Translations under genes and position numbers: made by a program
Assembly: GCF_039540575.1 (NCBI RefSeq)
Contig: NZ_BAABFC010000001.1
Coordinates: forward strand, 434,001-498,000
Length of the DNA: 64,000 nt
Direction of reading: 5' to 3'
DNA from: Pseudaeromonas paramecii
GTDB taxonomy: Bacteria > Pseudomonadota > Gammaproteobacteria > Enterobacterales > Aeromonadaceae
Notes under the pieces: model-generated
Databases searched by the model: none
What the model was told of the DNA's origin: nothing
Seen by the model: only the letters and a program-made list of their open reading frames with translations
Shown here: in pieces, positions 16,581 to 24,382 of the stretch
How the letters are laid out: each line of letters starts with the position of its first letter
How positions within the stretch are numbered: the first letter of the stretch is position 1

Positions 16581-17506
16581 CTCGTATCGGCCTCCTTTGC
16601 CAATAACAGTTCGATCCGCGCCAGGTAACGCTGCTGCCGCAGCCAGGCCTGCTGGGCCTGGCGTGGTGACACCGGCAGCAGCCTGACGGTCTGCCTCGGC
16701 CCCAGCTGTCCCAGGCGCCACAGATCGGCGCGGATCACCATGCCCAGGCGCGGATAGCCGCCGCAGGTCTGGGCCTCACAGCCCAGGACGATGGGCTGAC
16801 CATCCGGCGGCACCTGAATGACGCCGGGCAAGAGGCCATGGGATCTGAGCTCCTCCCCCGCCTCACGCACCAAGGGCTCGCCCGTGAGACGCAGCCCCAT
16901 GCGGTTGCTCTGGGGCGACACCTGCCAGGCTTGGCGTACCAGCTGCGGTTCGGCCTGACTAAACCAGAACCACTCGGGCCCCGGCAAAAACCGCAGGCCA
17001 TTGGGCGGCGTCGGCAGCAGTATGCCCAGGGGCTCAGAAAGCGGCTGCGCCGCCCCCAGGGGCAGCTCGGCACCAGGCACCAGGGCCGCCCCCAGTCCGC
17101 CGGACAGATCTGCAGCACAGGCCCCCAGGATTTGGGGCTGCCGTACTCCGCCGTCCAGGGCCAGATAGCTGCACATCCCCACCCGCGGTCGCCCCAGCAG
17201 CAGCCGCTGGCCGGCCGTAAAACGGGTGCGCCAGCCTGGCCACACCGGGGTATCGTCCAGCCGGGCCTGACAGTCGGCGCCGGTGAGCGCCAGCCAGCCA
17301 TCGCAGGCAAAGCGCAGGCTAAGCCCGCCCAGCAGACACTCGATGGCCGGAGCCGCAGGGAGGTTGCCCACCAGGCGATTGGCCAGCTGCAGGGCCAGGC
17401 CGTCCAAGGCACCGGCCCGGCCAATGCCTAGGTGCCGCAGGCCCGTCCGGCCACCATCCTGCACGCTGCTCAGCAGGCCGGTCTGCTCTAGGATCAGGCG
17501 CCTCAT
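16574..17506 (-). CDS. pxpC: 5-oxoprolinase subunit C
   Basis: This KipA-type (biotin-dependent carboxylase-like, AHS2 domain) protein is the second subunit of the PxpBC pair. The start motif LLSSVQDGGRTGLRHLGIGRAGALD is characteristic, and conserved segments LLPTPPNGLRFLPGPEW and EELRSHGLLPGVIQVPPDGQP follow. The ATG at 17506 overlaps the pxpB TGA (ATGA), implying coupled translation. Length 310 is normal. Confidence 0.93.
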   Translation of the reverse strand: MRRLILEQTGLLSSVQDGGRTGLRHLGIGRAGALDGLALQLANRLVGNLPAAPAIECLLGGLSLRFACDGWLALTGADCQARLDDTPVWPGWRTRFTAGQRLLLGRPRVGMCSYLALDGGVRQPQILGACAADLSGGLGAALVPGAELPLGAAQPLSEPLGILLPTPPNGLRFLPGPEWFWFSQAEPQLVRQAWQVSPQSNRMGLRLTGEPLVREAGEELRSHGLLPGVIQVPPDGQPIVLGCEAQTCGGYPRLGMVIRADLWRLGQLGPRQTVRLLPVSPRQAQQAWLRQQRYLARIELLLAKEADTRC

Positions 17507-18147
17507 GGGCTCACCGCCACGAAACGCACCCTGTCCCCGGGCTGCCACAGGCACGGCGGCATACGCTCCGCATCAAACAGCACCCAATCCGTCTGGCCTA
17601 TGATCTGCCAACCCCCCGGGCTGACCCGCGGATAGACACCGGTATGATCGCCGCCTATGGCCACCGCACCCGCCGGCACCCGCACCCTGGGGGTGGCCCG
17701 ACGCGGGGTGGTGAGGGCGGCGGGCAAGCCTGCCAGGTAGGCAAACCCCGGCATAAAGCCTAGAAAGTAGACCTGATACTCGGCCTGACTGTGCAGGCGG
17801 ATCACCTCGACGGGGCTCAGGCCACAATGGGCCGCCACCGCCGCCAGATCCGGCCCCCACTCACCGCCATAACGCACCGGTATTTCCAGCAGACGTCCGG
17901 TCACCACCTGGGGTTGCAGCCCGGCCCACTGCTCTTGCAGCGCCGCCGCCAGGGTCTCGTACTGCCAGCACTCGGGCGCATATTCCAGCAGCAGATTATT
18001 CATGCCCGGCACCGCCTCACAGATACCCGGCTGGCCGCGCCACCGATCGGCCAGCTGCCAGATCCGTTGCTGAGTCGCCAGACTCACGGGCGCATTGCAC
18101 TCCAGAACCAGGGCTGTCTCACCCAGGGACTGAATACGCATAGACAT
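17503..18147 (-). CDS. pxpB: 5-oxoprolinase subunit B
   Basis: This KipI/AHS1-domain protein is the partner of PxpC in ATP-dependent 5-oxoprolinase. Conserved segments are FLGFMPGFAYLAGLP, RRATPRVRVPAGAVAIGG and GVYPRVSPGGWQIIGQT. The start is set at 18147 (MSMRIQSLGE) because AAGGAG lies six bases upstream; longer frames have no homology-like N-terminus. It leads the pxpBCA operon, which is divergent from umuDC across about 157 bp containing the LexA box. Confidence 0.93.
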   Translation of the reverse strand: MSMRIQSLGETALVLECNAPVSLATQQRIWQLADRWRGQPGICEAVPGMNNLLLEYAPECWQYETLAAALQEQWAGLQPQVVTGRLLEIPVRYGGEWGPDLAAVAAHCGLSPVEVIRLHSQAEYQVYFLGFMPGFAYLAGLPAALTTPRRATPRVRVPAGAVAIGGDHTGVYPRVSPGGWQIIGQTDWVLFDAERMPPCLWQPGDRVRFVAVSP

Positions 18148-18271
18148 GGACAGCTCCTTCTTCATCCAGTACTCAACAGGTAAACGGTCGCTTGGGACAG
18201 GGTGCCATCTTGTCGTAGGCAATACCAGCATAGGGCTGACATCACTAGGCAAGGGCGGCACTCATCCAATA

Positions 18272-18291
18272 TACTGTACATAAATACAGTT
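18272..18291 (+). promoter_or_regulatory. LexA (SOS) box before umuDC
   Basis: The 20-bp site TACTGTACATAAATACAGTT keeps the invariant CTG-N10-CAG core (18274-18289) and the AT-rich spacer. It lies 13 bp before the umuD start, so LexA would block the promoter until DNA damage. Confidence 0.9.
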
Positions 18292-18304
18292 ATCGGTCTT
18301 TATT

Positions 18305-18733
18305 ATGCGTGCCTCGCCTCTACTCTTTCCCCTCACTCACCAGGCCCTGCCGCTGTTTAGCGAGGCGGTGGCCTGCGGCTTTCCCAGCCCGGCGGAAGAC
18401 CACCTGGAGGGACGGCTGGATCTTAATGAACTCTGTATCCCCCACCCGGCGGCTACCTTTTTCTTGCGCGCCCAGGGGCGGAGCATGGAGGGGGTCGGCA
18501 TTCATAGCGGCGATCTCTTGATCGTCGATCGCAGCCTGACGCCCCAGCAGGGGGACGTGGTGGTGGCCTGTCTGGATGGCGCCTTCACCGTCAAGACACT
18601 GCAGCTGCGCCCGCGCCCCGCCCTGCTGGCCGCCCATCCTGACTACCCGCCCCTGTATCCTGGGGATCTACAGACCCTGGAGATCTTCGGCGTGGTGCGC
18701 TTCGTGGTGCATGCCCTGGGAGCCGGACGATGA
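18305..18733 (+). CDS. umuD: DNA polymerase V subunit UmuD
   Basis: This LexA-like self-cleaving protein is converted with RecA help to UmuD', which joins UmuC as Pol V in error-prone lesion bypass. The cleavage site is C24-G25 (AVACGFPSPA), the catalytic serine is S60 (AQGRSMEG) and the lysine K97 (FTVKTLQ), the same positions as in E. coli. At 142 residues it is standard. The stop overlaps the umuC start by 4 bp. An SOS box lies directly upstream. Confidence 0.95.
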   Translation: MRASPLLFPLTHQALPLFSEAVACGFPSPAEDHLEGRLDLNELCIPHPAATFFLRAQGRSMEGVGIHSGDLLIVDRSLTPQQGDVVVACLDGAFTVKTLQLRPRPALLAAHPDYPPLYPGDLQTLEIFGVVRFVVHALGAGR

Positions 18734-19995
18734 GCTGCTGGGCCCTGGTGGATGTGAACAACTTCTATGCCTCTTGCGAGCGCCTGTTTCGGCCGGATCT
18801 GCAGGGGCGCCCCCTGGTGGTGCTGTCCAACAACGACGGTTGCGTGGTCTCCCGCAGCCCCGAGGCCAAGGCCCTGGGGGTCAAGATGGCGGAGCCCTTC
18901 TATCGGATCCAGGCGGCGTTTACCGCCCAGGGCGGCGTCTGGTTCAGCTCCAACTACACCCTGTATGGCGACCTGTCTGCCCGGGTGATGAGCCTGCTGG
19001 AGCAGGCGGCGCCCGAGGTGCACCTCTACTCCATCGACGAAGCCTTCTTGCGCCTGGAGGGCCCCTGGCTCACCGATGCCACCGAGCACGCCCGCCGGCT
19101 GCGCCAGCAGATCCAGCAATGGACAGGCCTGACCGTCGGCATCGGCCTTGGACCTAGCCCCACCCTGGCCAAGCTGGCCAACTATGCCGCCAAACGCTGG
19201 CCCGCCACCGGCGGTGTGGTGGACTTGCAGGATGCCAACCGGCGCCAGCGGCTGCTGGCCATCACGCCGGTGGAAGAGGTGTGGGGCATAGGCCAGCGCC
19301 TGGGCCAGGCCCTGCAACGGGAGGGGATCCACACCGCCGGCCAGTTGGCGAATGCCCCCGCCAAGGGGCTGAGATCCCGCTATGGGGTGACCCTGGAGCG
19401 GGTGGTGCGGGAGCTGGGTGGCCAAGCGGCCGGTTGTCTGGCCGCGCCGCCCCCTGTTCGTCAGCAGGTGCTGTGCAGTCGAACCTTTGGCGAGCGCATC
19501 ACCCAGCGGCCACTGCTGCGCGAGGCCCTGGTGAATCACCTGGTGCGGGCCGCCGAACGGCTGCGCGGCGCCGGCCTGTGCTGCCGCCATCTGGGGATCT
19601 TTATTCGCACCTCGGCGCAGGACTCAGCACACCCCTTCTATGGCGATCAGGCCAGCATCACATTGCCGGCCGCCACCGATGACAGCCTGGCGTTGCTGGC
19701 CTGGCTGGATGATCTGCTGGGTCGCCTCTGGCGCCCCGGACACGCCTACCACAAGGCCGGCGTGGTGCTGAGCGATCTCAGCCCGCGGCAATTCTGGCAG
19801 GGGGATCTCTTTGATGGACAAGACCCCAAGCGGATGCGGCTGATGCAGGTGATGGACAGCATCAACCAGCGCCATCCACATGGCCTCAAGCTGGCCGCCC
19901 AAGGCTCAGATCAGGCGCCCTGGCAGATGCGCCAGGCCCAGCGTAGCCCCAGCTACACCACCGCCTGGGCGGCGCTGCCCCTGGCCTACTGCTAG
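18730..19995 (+). CDS. umuC: DNA polymerase V catalytic subunit UmuC
   Basis: This Y-family translesion polymerase has the palm motif LVDVNNFYASCERLFRP at its start and the catalytic acidic pair in YSIDEAFLRLEG. A helix-hairpin-helix-like segment (VWGIGQRLGQALQREGI) and the little-finger domain follow. The C-terminal UmuC extension (DLFDGQDPKRMRLMQVMDSIN) expected to contact UmuD' is complete. Length 421 is normal. It overlaps umuD and its tail overlaps the next, oppositely oriented gene by 4 bp. Confidence 0.95.
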   Translation: MSCWALVDVNNFYASCERLFRPDLQGRPLVVLSNNDGCVVSRSPEAKALGVKMAEPFYRIQAAFTAQGGVWFSSNYTLYGDLSARVMSLLEQAAPEVHLYSIDEAFLRLEGPWLTDATEHARRLRQQIQQWTGLTVGIGLGPSPTLAKLANYAAKRWPATGGVVDLQDANRRQRLLAITPVEEVWGIGQRLGQALQREGIHTAGQLANAPAKGLRSRYGVTLERVVRELGGQAAGCLAAPPPVRQQVLCSRTFGERITQRPLLREALVNHLVRAAERLRGAGLCCRHLGIFIRTSAQDSAHPFYGDQASITLPAATDDSLALLAWLDDLLGRLWRPGHAYHKAGVVLSDLSPRQFWQGDLFDGQDPKRMRLMQVMDSINQRHPHGLKLAAQGSDQAPWQMRQAQRSPSYTTAWAALPLAYC

Positions 19996-22301
19996 GTCGG
20001 TGACGCTGACCTCAGGATAAGGCGCCCCTGCGGATCCAGCTGCAGGCTGGCCATGAAGTCAACAACTGCGGCGGGGCGGCCAAACAGGTAGCCTTGATAG
20101 GTGTGGCAGCCCTGGGCCGCCAGGAAGTGCCGCTGACACTCCTGCTCCACCCCTTCGGCGATGACCGACAGGCCCAGGCTATCCGCCAGGGCTATGATGG
20201 TGCGGGCGATGGCCGCATCGTTGGGATCGCTGAGCAAGTCCCGCACGAAGGACTGGTCAATCTTGAGCTGCTCCAGGGGCAGCAACTTGAGGTAACTCAA
20301 GGAGGAATAACCGGTGCCAAAGTCATCCAGCGAGAAGCCGATGCCGAAAGCCTTGAGGGCCGTCATCTTGCGGATCATGTCGTCCATGTCGTGCAGTAGC
20401 AGGCTCTCGGTCAGCTCCAGCTTGAGGCGCTGCGGATTGGCACCACTGTGACGCACCTGGGCTATGATGCGCTCGACGAAATCCTCCTGGCGCACCTGAC
20501 GGGCGCTGACGTTCACCGCCAGACTCAGATCGGCAAATCCCGGCAGCCGAGACCAGGCCACCAGCTGATCACAGACCTGCGTCAGCAGCAGCTCGGCCAG
20601 CGGTATGATGAGGCCCGTCTCCTCGGCCACCGGAATAAAGTCCGCCGGCGAGATCATCCCCTTCTCCGGGTGGAGCCAGCGCACCAGTACCTCGGCCCCC
20701 ACCACCCAGCCCTCCTCGTTCACCTGCGGCTGATAAAACGGCTGGAACTGGCGCAGCTGCAACCCCTGGCGCAGGGCGCTCTCCAGACTCACCCGCTGCT
20801 TGATGGCCACCTGCATGCTCTCATCATAGAAGCGGAAGGTGTTGCGGCCCGCCGCCTTGGCCTGATAGAGCGCCAGATCGGCATGGCGCTGCAGGGTCTC
20901 GGCACTGTGCTCCTCACCCAAGAACAGCACCATCCCCATGCTGACGGTGCTGTAATGATCCTGGCCGGCAAGCCGGTATGGACGCCCCAGCTCCCCCAGC
21001 AGCTTCTCCGCCACCCGGCGACACTGATGGGCCGCCGGCACCCGCTGGCCGTCCAGCCCCACCAGCAGCACCACAAACTCATCGCCCCCCAGCCGGGCCA
21101 CCGTATCCACCTGGCGCACGCCTTGCTGCAGCCGCCCGGCGACCTGACGCAACAGCTGATCCCCCACGTCGTGACCCAGGGTGTCGTTGATGATCTTGAA
21201 GTGGTCGAGATCGAAGAACAGCAGGGCGCCGTACTGCCCGGTGCGTTGACTCTCCTTGAGACCCTGGCCCAACCGCTCCCGCAGCAGGCGGCGATTGGGC
21301 AGGCCGGTCAGGGGATCGTAGAAGGCCAGGTTGGCGATCTGCTCCTCCCTCTCCTTGCGCTCCGTGATGTCCCGCGCCAACCAGACGATGCAGTTACGGT
21401 GGCCCCTGTAACGCCCCAGCACATGGGTGCGCCCCTCAAACCAGCGCCGCTGACCGCCCTGAATGGCGATCTGGTATTCGTGACACTGAGGCCCTTGCCG
21501 CAGGGTGCGCTGCAACACCGACATCAGCGCGGCCGTCTGCTCCGGGGGAAAGACATCCTTCATGCGTTTGCCCAGAAGCTCGGAGCGGGAGCGCACCAGA
21601 TGGGCCTCTTCGTGAGTGAGCATCTCCAGGTAGCGCCCCTCGTCATTGAGCACAAACAGGAGATCCGGCATGGCATGGACCACCGCCTTGAGCTGTCGTT
21701 GGCTGCGGGCCAGGGCCAGCTCGGTGCGCCGTCGCTGGCGGGCATCTTGCAGCAGACTGCCCAGCAGCGCCGTAGCCAAGGCAAACACCAGCAAGAATTC
21801 CAGGCTAAACAGGCTGTGGATGAGCTGTGCCGCCTCGCTGGGCAAGAAGGTAAAGAGGTAGAGCACCAAGAGATGCAGAACCAGACCGAACAGCACCAGG
21901 GGAAGAAACCTCAAGGAGAGCCAGTTGCGCTGGCAGGCAACGCGGTAGAGCAAGCCCGTCAGCACACTCAGCAGTATGACCGACACCCCGACGGGTGCCC
22001 CACCGCCCCCCAGCCACAGTCGGAACAGCGCCGCCATGCTACCCGCCACCGCCGCCACCAGGGGCCCGCCAAACAGGCCGGCCATGCTAAGGATCACGGA
22101 GCGGGCATCGAAGATGACCCCACTGCCTGCCAGCGTGATGGGGGTGGACATGCCCACGATGCACAGACTGCCGAACAGCAAGCCGGTGAGCAGCTGACGG
22201 CCGGTGCGCCCCAGCCAGGGCAGCCGAGTGCGCAACAAGATGCCGTACAGCAGACACAGGGATAGCAGCAGGGCCACGCCCTTGATCAGATCCAACAACA
22301 T
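19992..22301 (-). CDS. membrane PAS-GGDEF-EAL cyclic-di-GMP protein
   Basis: This predicted bifunctional c-di-GMP turnover protein has 769 residues. An N-terminal block of five or six hydrophobic segments (about 1-180) resembles the 5TM-LYT sensor module. A PAS domain comes next (VVHAMPDLLFVLNDEGRYLEM), then GGDEF with intact signature RLGGDEFVVLL, and an EAL domain. The latter has EVLVRW in place of EAL plus LELTES, DDFGTGYSSLSYL, KIDQSFVRDL and VIAEGVE, so phosphodiesterase activity is plausible; EVL variants can be active. Start at 22301 (MLLDLIKGVALLLS) is preferred over an upstream frame with no hydrophobic start. It stands alone between umuC and mscL. The signal sensed is unknown. Confidence 0.9.
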   Translation of the reverse strand: MLLDLIKGVALLLSLCLLYGILLRTRLPWLGRTGRQLLTGLLFGSLCIVGMSTPITLAGSGVIFDARSVILSMAGLFGGPLVAAVAGSMAALFRLWLGGGGAPVGVSVILLSVLTGLLYRVACQRNWLSLRFLPLVLFGLVLHLLVLYLFTFLPSEAAQLIHSLFSLEFLLVFALATALLGSLLQDARQRRRTELALARSQRQLKAVVHAMPDLLFVLNDEGRYLEMLTHEEAHLVRSRSELLGKRMKDVFPPEQTAALMSVLQRTLRQGPQCHEYQIAIQGGQRRWFEGRTHVLGRYRGHRNCIVWLARDITERKEREEQIANLAFYDPLTGLPNRRLLRERLGQGLKESQRTGQYGALLFFDLDHFKIINDTLGHDVGDQLLRQVAGRLQQGVRQVDTVARLGGDEFVVLLVGLDGQRVPAAHQCRRVAEKLLGELGRPYRLAGQDHYSTVSMGMVLFLGEEHSAETLQRHADLALYQAKAAGRNTFRFYDESMQVAIKQRVSLESALRQGLQLRQFQPFYQPQVNEEGWVVGAEVLVRWLHPEKGMISPADFIPVAEETGLIIPLAELLLTQVCDQLVAWSRLPGFADLSLAVNVSARQVRQEDFVERIIAQVRHSGANPQRLKLELTESLLLHDMDDMIRKMTALKAFGIGFSLDDFGTGYSSLSYLKLLPLEQLKIDQSFVRDLLSDPNDAAIARTIIALADSLGLSVIAEGVEQECQRHFLAAQGCHTYQGYLFGRPAAVVDFMASLQLDPQGRLILRSASPT

Positions 22302-22412
22302 AGCGGCACCCCCTGCCCCAGACCGATTCGCATCCCTCTTGCTAGATGGTGTAGCACTATATCCCACGGGCAGACAGTACGATATCCGGCCAGTGAGGGC
22401 ACCACCGGTATG

Positions 22413-22433
22413 AAAAAGGGGGCCTGAGCCCCC
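22413..22433 (-). terminator. rho-independent terminator of mscL
   Basis: A GGGGGC/GCCCCC stem with a 4-base loop is followed by TTTTT on the minus strand, 21 bp after the mscL stop. Confidence 0.85.
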
Positions 22434-22454
22434 TAAGGTAAACAAATCAGCCCA

Positions 22455-22862
22455 TCATTCCTGTTTGGTCTTGAGCAGATCGCGGATCTCCGCCAGCAGT
22501 TCCTGGTCCTTGGTGGGCGCAGGGGGCGCACTGGGGGCCGCCTCTTCCTTGCGCTTCAGGCTGGTGATGGCCTTGAGCCCCATGAAGATGGCAAAGGCGA
22601 TGATCAGGAAGTCGATCACCGTCTGGATAAACTTGCCGTAGGCGATGACCACCGCCGGCGTCTCCCCTTGGGCCGCCTGCAGGGTAATGGCCAGATCGCT
22701 AAAATCCACGCCGCCCAGCAAGAGGCCGATGGGCGGCATTATGATGTCCCCCACAAACGAGGAGACTATCTTGCCGAAGGCCGCCCCTATGATGATGCCC
22801 ACCGCCATGTCGATGACGTTGCCGCGGGCGGCAAAGGCTTTGAACTCTTGAATCAGGCTCAT
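22455..22862 (-). CDS. mscL: large-conductance mechanosensitive channel
   Basis: This inner-membrane pentameric channel opens under extreme membrane tension to release solutes after osmotic downshock. The N-terminal amphipathic helix MSLIQEFKAFAARGNVIDMAVG precedes the pore-lining first membrane helix IIIGAAFGKIVSSFVGDIIMPPIG. A periplasmic loop, the second helix (VIDFLIIAFAIFMGLKAI) and the charged cytoplasmic bundle at the end follow. Length 135 matches the E. coli protein. Single-gene unit with its own terminator. Confidence 0.97.
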   Translation of the reverse strand: MSLIQEFKAFAARGNVIDMAVGIIIGAAFGKIVSSFVGDIIMPPIGLLLGGVDFSDLAITLQAAQGETPAVVIAYGKFIQTVIDFLIIAFAIFMGLKAITSLKRKEEAAPSAPPAPTKDQELLAEIRDLLKTKQE

Positions 22863-22946
22863 CGAATTCCCTCCAGTCAGTGATTGAGTCTGCCGAGACA
22901 GAGTGTCACACGGATCAGGCCGTCTGACAGCCCTGTCGACCTAAAA

Positions 22947-22968
22947 AAAGAGGCGCAAGCGCCTCTTT
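22947..22968 (-). terminator. rho-independent terminator of the iron alcohol dehydrogenase gene
   Basis: An AAAGAGGCGC/GCGCCTCTTT perfect stem with a 2-base loop is followed by TTTT on the minus strand, 18 bp after the stop. Confidence 0.85.
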
Positions 22969-22986
22969 GTTCGGTTTTCCTCCACC

Positions 22987-24153
22987 TCAGACGGTGGCCT
23001 CCGCCGGCTGACGGCCATAGAAGGCCGCCTCATACAGTGCCTGCACATCCGCCACCGTGGGCTGCCCCGGGTTGGTCCAGGTGCAGGGATCGGCATGGGC
23101 ATTCTGGCTCATGCGTGCCAGCACCTGGCTGAAGTGCGATTCGTCAAAGGGCACCTCCTGACACAGGCGGAAGGTATGGGGGATATCCAGCTGCCGGTTG
23201 AGCATCTCCACCGCTTCGGCCAGATCCGGGATCTCCAGCTGTTTCTCCACCAGGGCGTACTTGTCGCTGAACTGACGGTTGAAGCGGATGATATAGGGCA
23301 ACAGGATCGCATTAGCCAGGCCGTGGGTGACCCCGAACTCGCCGCCGATCTTGTGGGCCAGGGAGTGCACCAGGCCCAATGAGGCGTTGGTGAAGGCCAT
23401 GCCCGCCAGCGCCGAGGCGTTGTGCATGTTGAGGCGGGCGGCGGCGTTATGGGGTTCCCGGTAGGCCAGCTCCAGGTTTGCCAGCACCAGGCGGATGGCT
23501 TCGATGGCATAGGGATCGGTAAAGGAGGTGGCGGCGGTACTGGCCACCGCCTCAATGGCATGGGCCAGCACATCCATACCGGTGTTGGCGGTAATGTGGG
23601 GCGGCATGGTTTCCGGCAGGGCCGGATCCAGGATAGCGATGTCCGGCACCATATCCGCCGCGACGATCGGGTACTTGATGTGGTTGTCGGTGTCCGTGAT
23701 CACGGAAAAGGCGGTGATCTCCGAGGCAGTGCCGCTGGTGGACGGAATGGCCACGAAGCGCGCCTTGTTGCGCAACGGCGGCATGGAGCCCGGTGTGAGT
23801 ATGTCCTCGAACTTTAGCTCGGGATGCTCGTAGAAACACCACATCACCTTGGCGGCATCCAGGGCCGAACCGCCCCCGATGGCGACGATCCACTCGGGCT
23901 CAAACTCCTGCATCGCCTTGGCCCCGCGCCAGACGGTGGCCACCGACGGGTTGGGCTCCACCCCATCGACGATCAGGGTCTGCATGCCGGCCTGCTGCAG
24001 CAACTGCTCGGCCCGGTCCAGAAAGCCGAACCGCTTCATGGAGCTGCCGCCGGTGACCAGCACCGCCTTGCGCCCTTTAAGGGTACTCAGATGGTTGAGG
24101 GCCGCCGGCCCGGAGATGATGTGACGAGGGACAGAGAAGTGCATAAGCGCCAT
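22987..24153 (-). CDS. iron-containing alcohol dehydrogenase
   Basis: This NAD(P)-dependent, iron-dependent type III alcohol dehydrogenase has 388 residues. The nucleotide-binding Rossmann-type region holds VAIGGGSALDAAK. The metal ligands D194, H198 (MDVLAHAIEAV), H263 (LVHSLAHKIGG) and H277 (GVTHGLANA) are all present, and STSGTASE is the family signature. The ATG at 24153 has AAGGAG five bases upstream. The natural substrate cannot be read from sequence; relatives use short-chain alcohols, 1,3-propanediol or aldehydes. It is transcribed alone. Confidence 0.9.
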   Translation of the reverse strand: MALMHFSVPRHIISGPAALNHLSTLKGRKAVLVTGGSSMKRFGFLDRAEQLLQQAGMQTLIVDGVEPNPSVATVWRGAKAMQEFEPEWIVAIGGGSALDAAKVMWCFYEHPELKFEDILTPGSMPPLRNKARFVAIPSTSGTASEITAFSVITDTDNHIKYPIVAADMVPDIAILDPALPETMPPHITANTGMDVLAHAIEAVASTAATSFTDPYAIEAIRLVLANLELAYREPHNAAARLNMHNASALAGMAFTNASLGLVHSLAHKIGGEFGVTHGLANAILLPYIIRFNRQFSDKYALVEKQLEIPDLAEAVEMLNRQLDIPHTFRLCQEVPFDESHFSQVLARMSQNAHADPCTWTNPGQPTVADVQALYEAAFYGRQPAEATV

Positions 24154-24318
24154 GGTGACTCCTTGCAGTAACTAGGGTGGGATGGGATGCCCAAGGGCAG
24201 AAAATTGTCCCCACCATAGCCAAATGCATCCAAATGCTGCGTGCGGCAGTTAACATAACCACGATTAAAGCATGGTCTTTTACACCCACTCGCCCCTCGG
24301 TACCCCTGGCCCTGACAC

Positions 24319-24349
24319 AAAAAAGCCCGGTCGCAGAGCGACCGGGCTT
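24319..24349 (-). terminator. rho-independent terminator of katG
   Basis: An 11-bp perfect stem (AAGCCCGGTCG and complement, 5-base loop) is followed by TTTTTT on the minus strand, about 34 bp after the katG stop. Confidence 0.88.
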
Positions 24350-24382
24350 GATCTAGCAATTCAAACAGTGGTCAGACTGAGC

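Noticed and set aside
20448..22265. 605-codon plus-strand frame
   Set aside because: It is antisense to the GGDEF-EAL gene, whose many conserved motifs prove the other strand codes.
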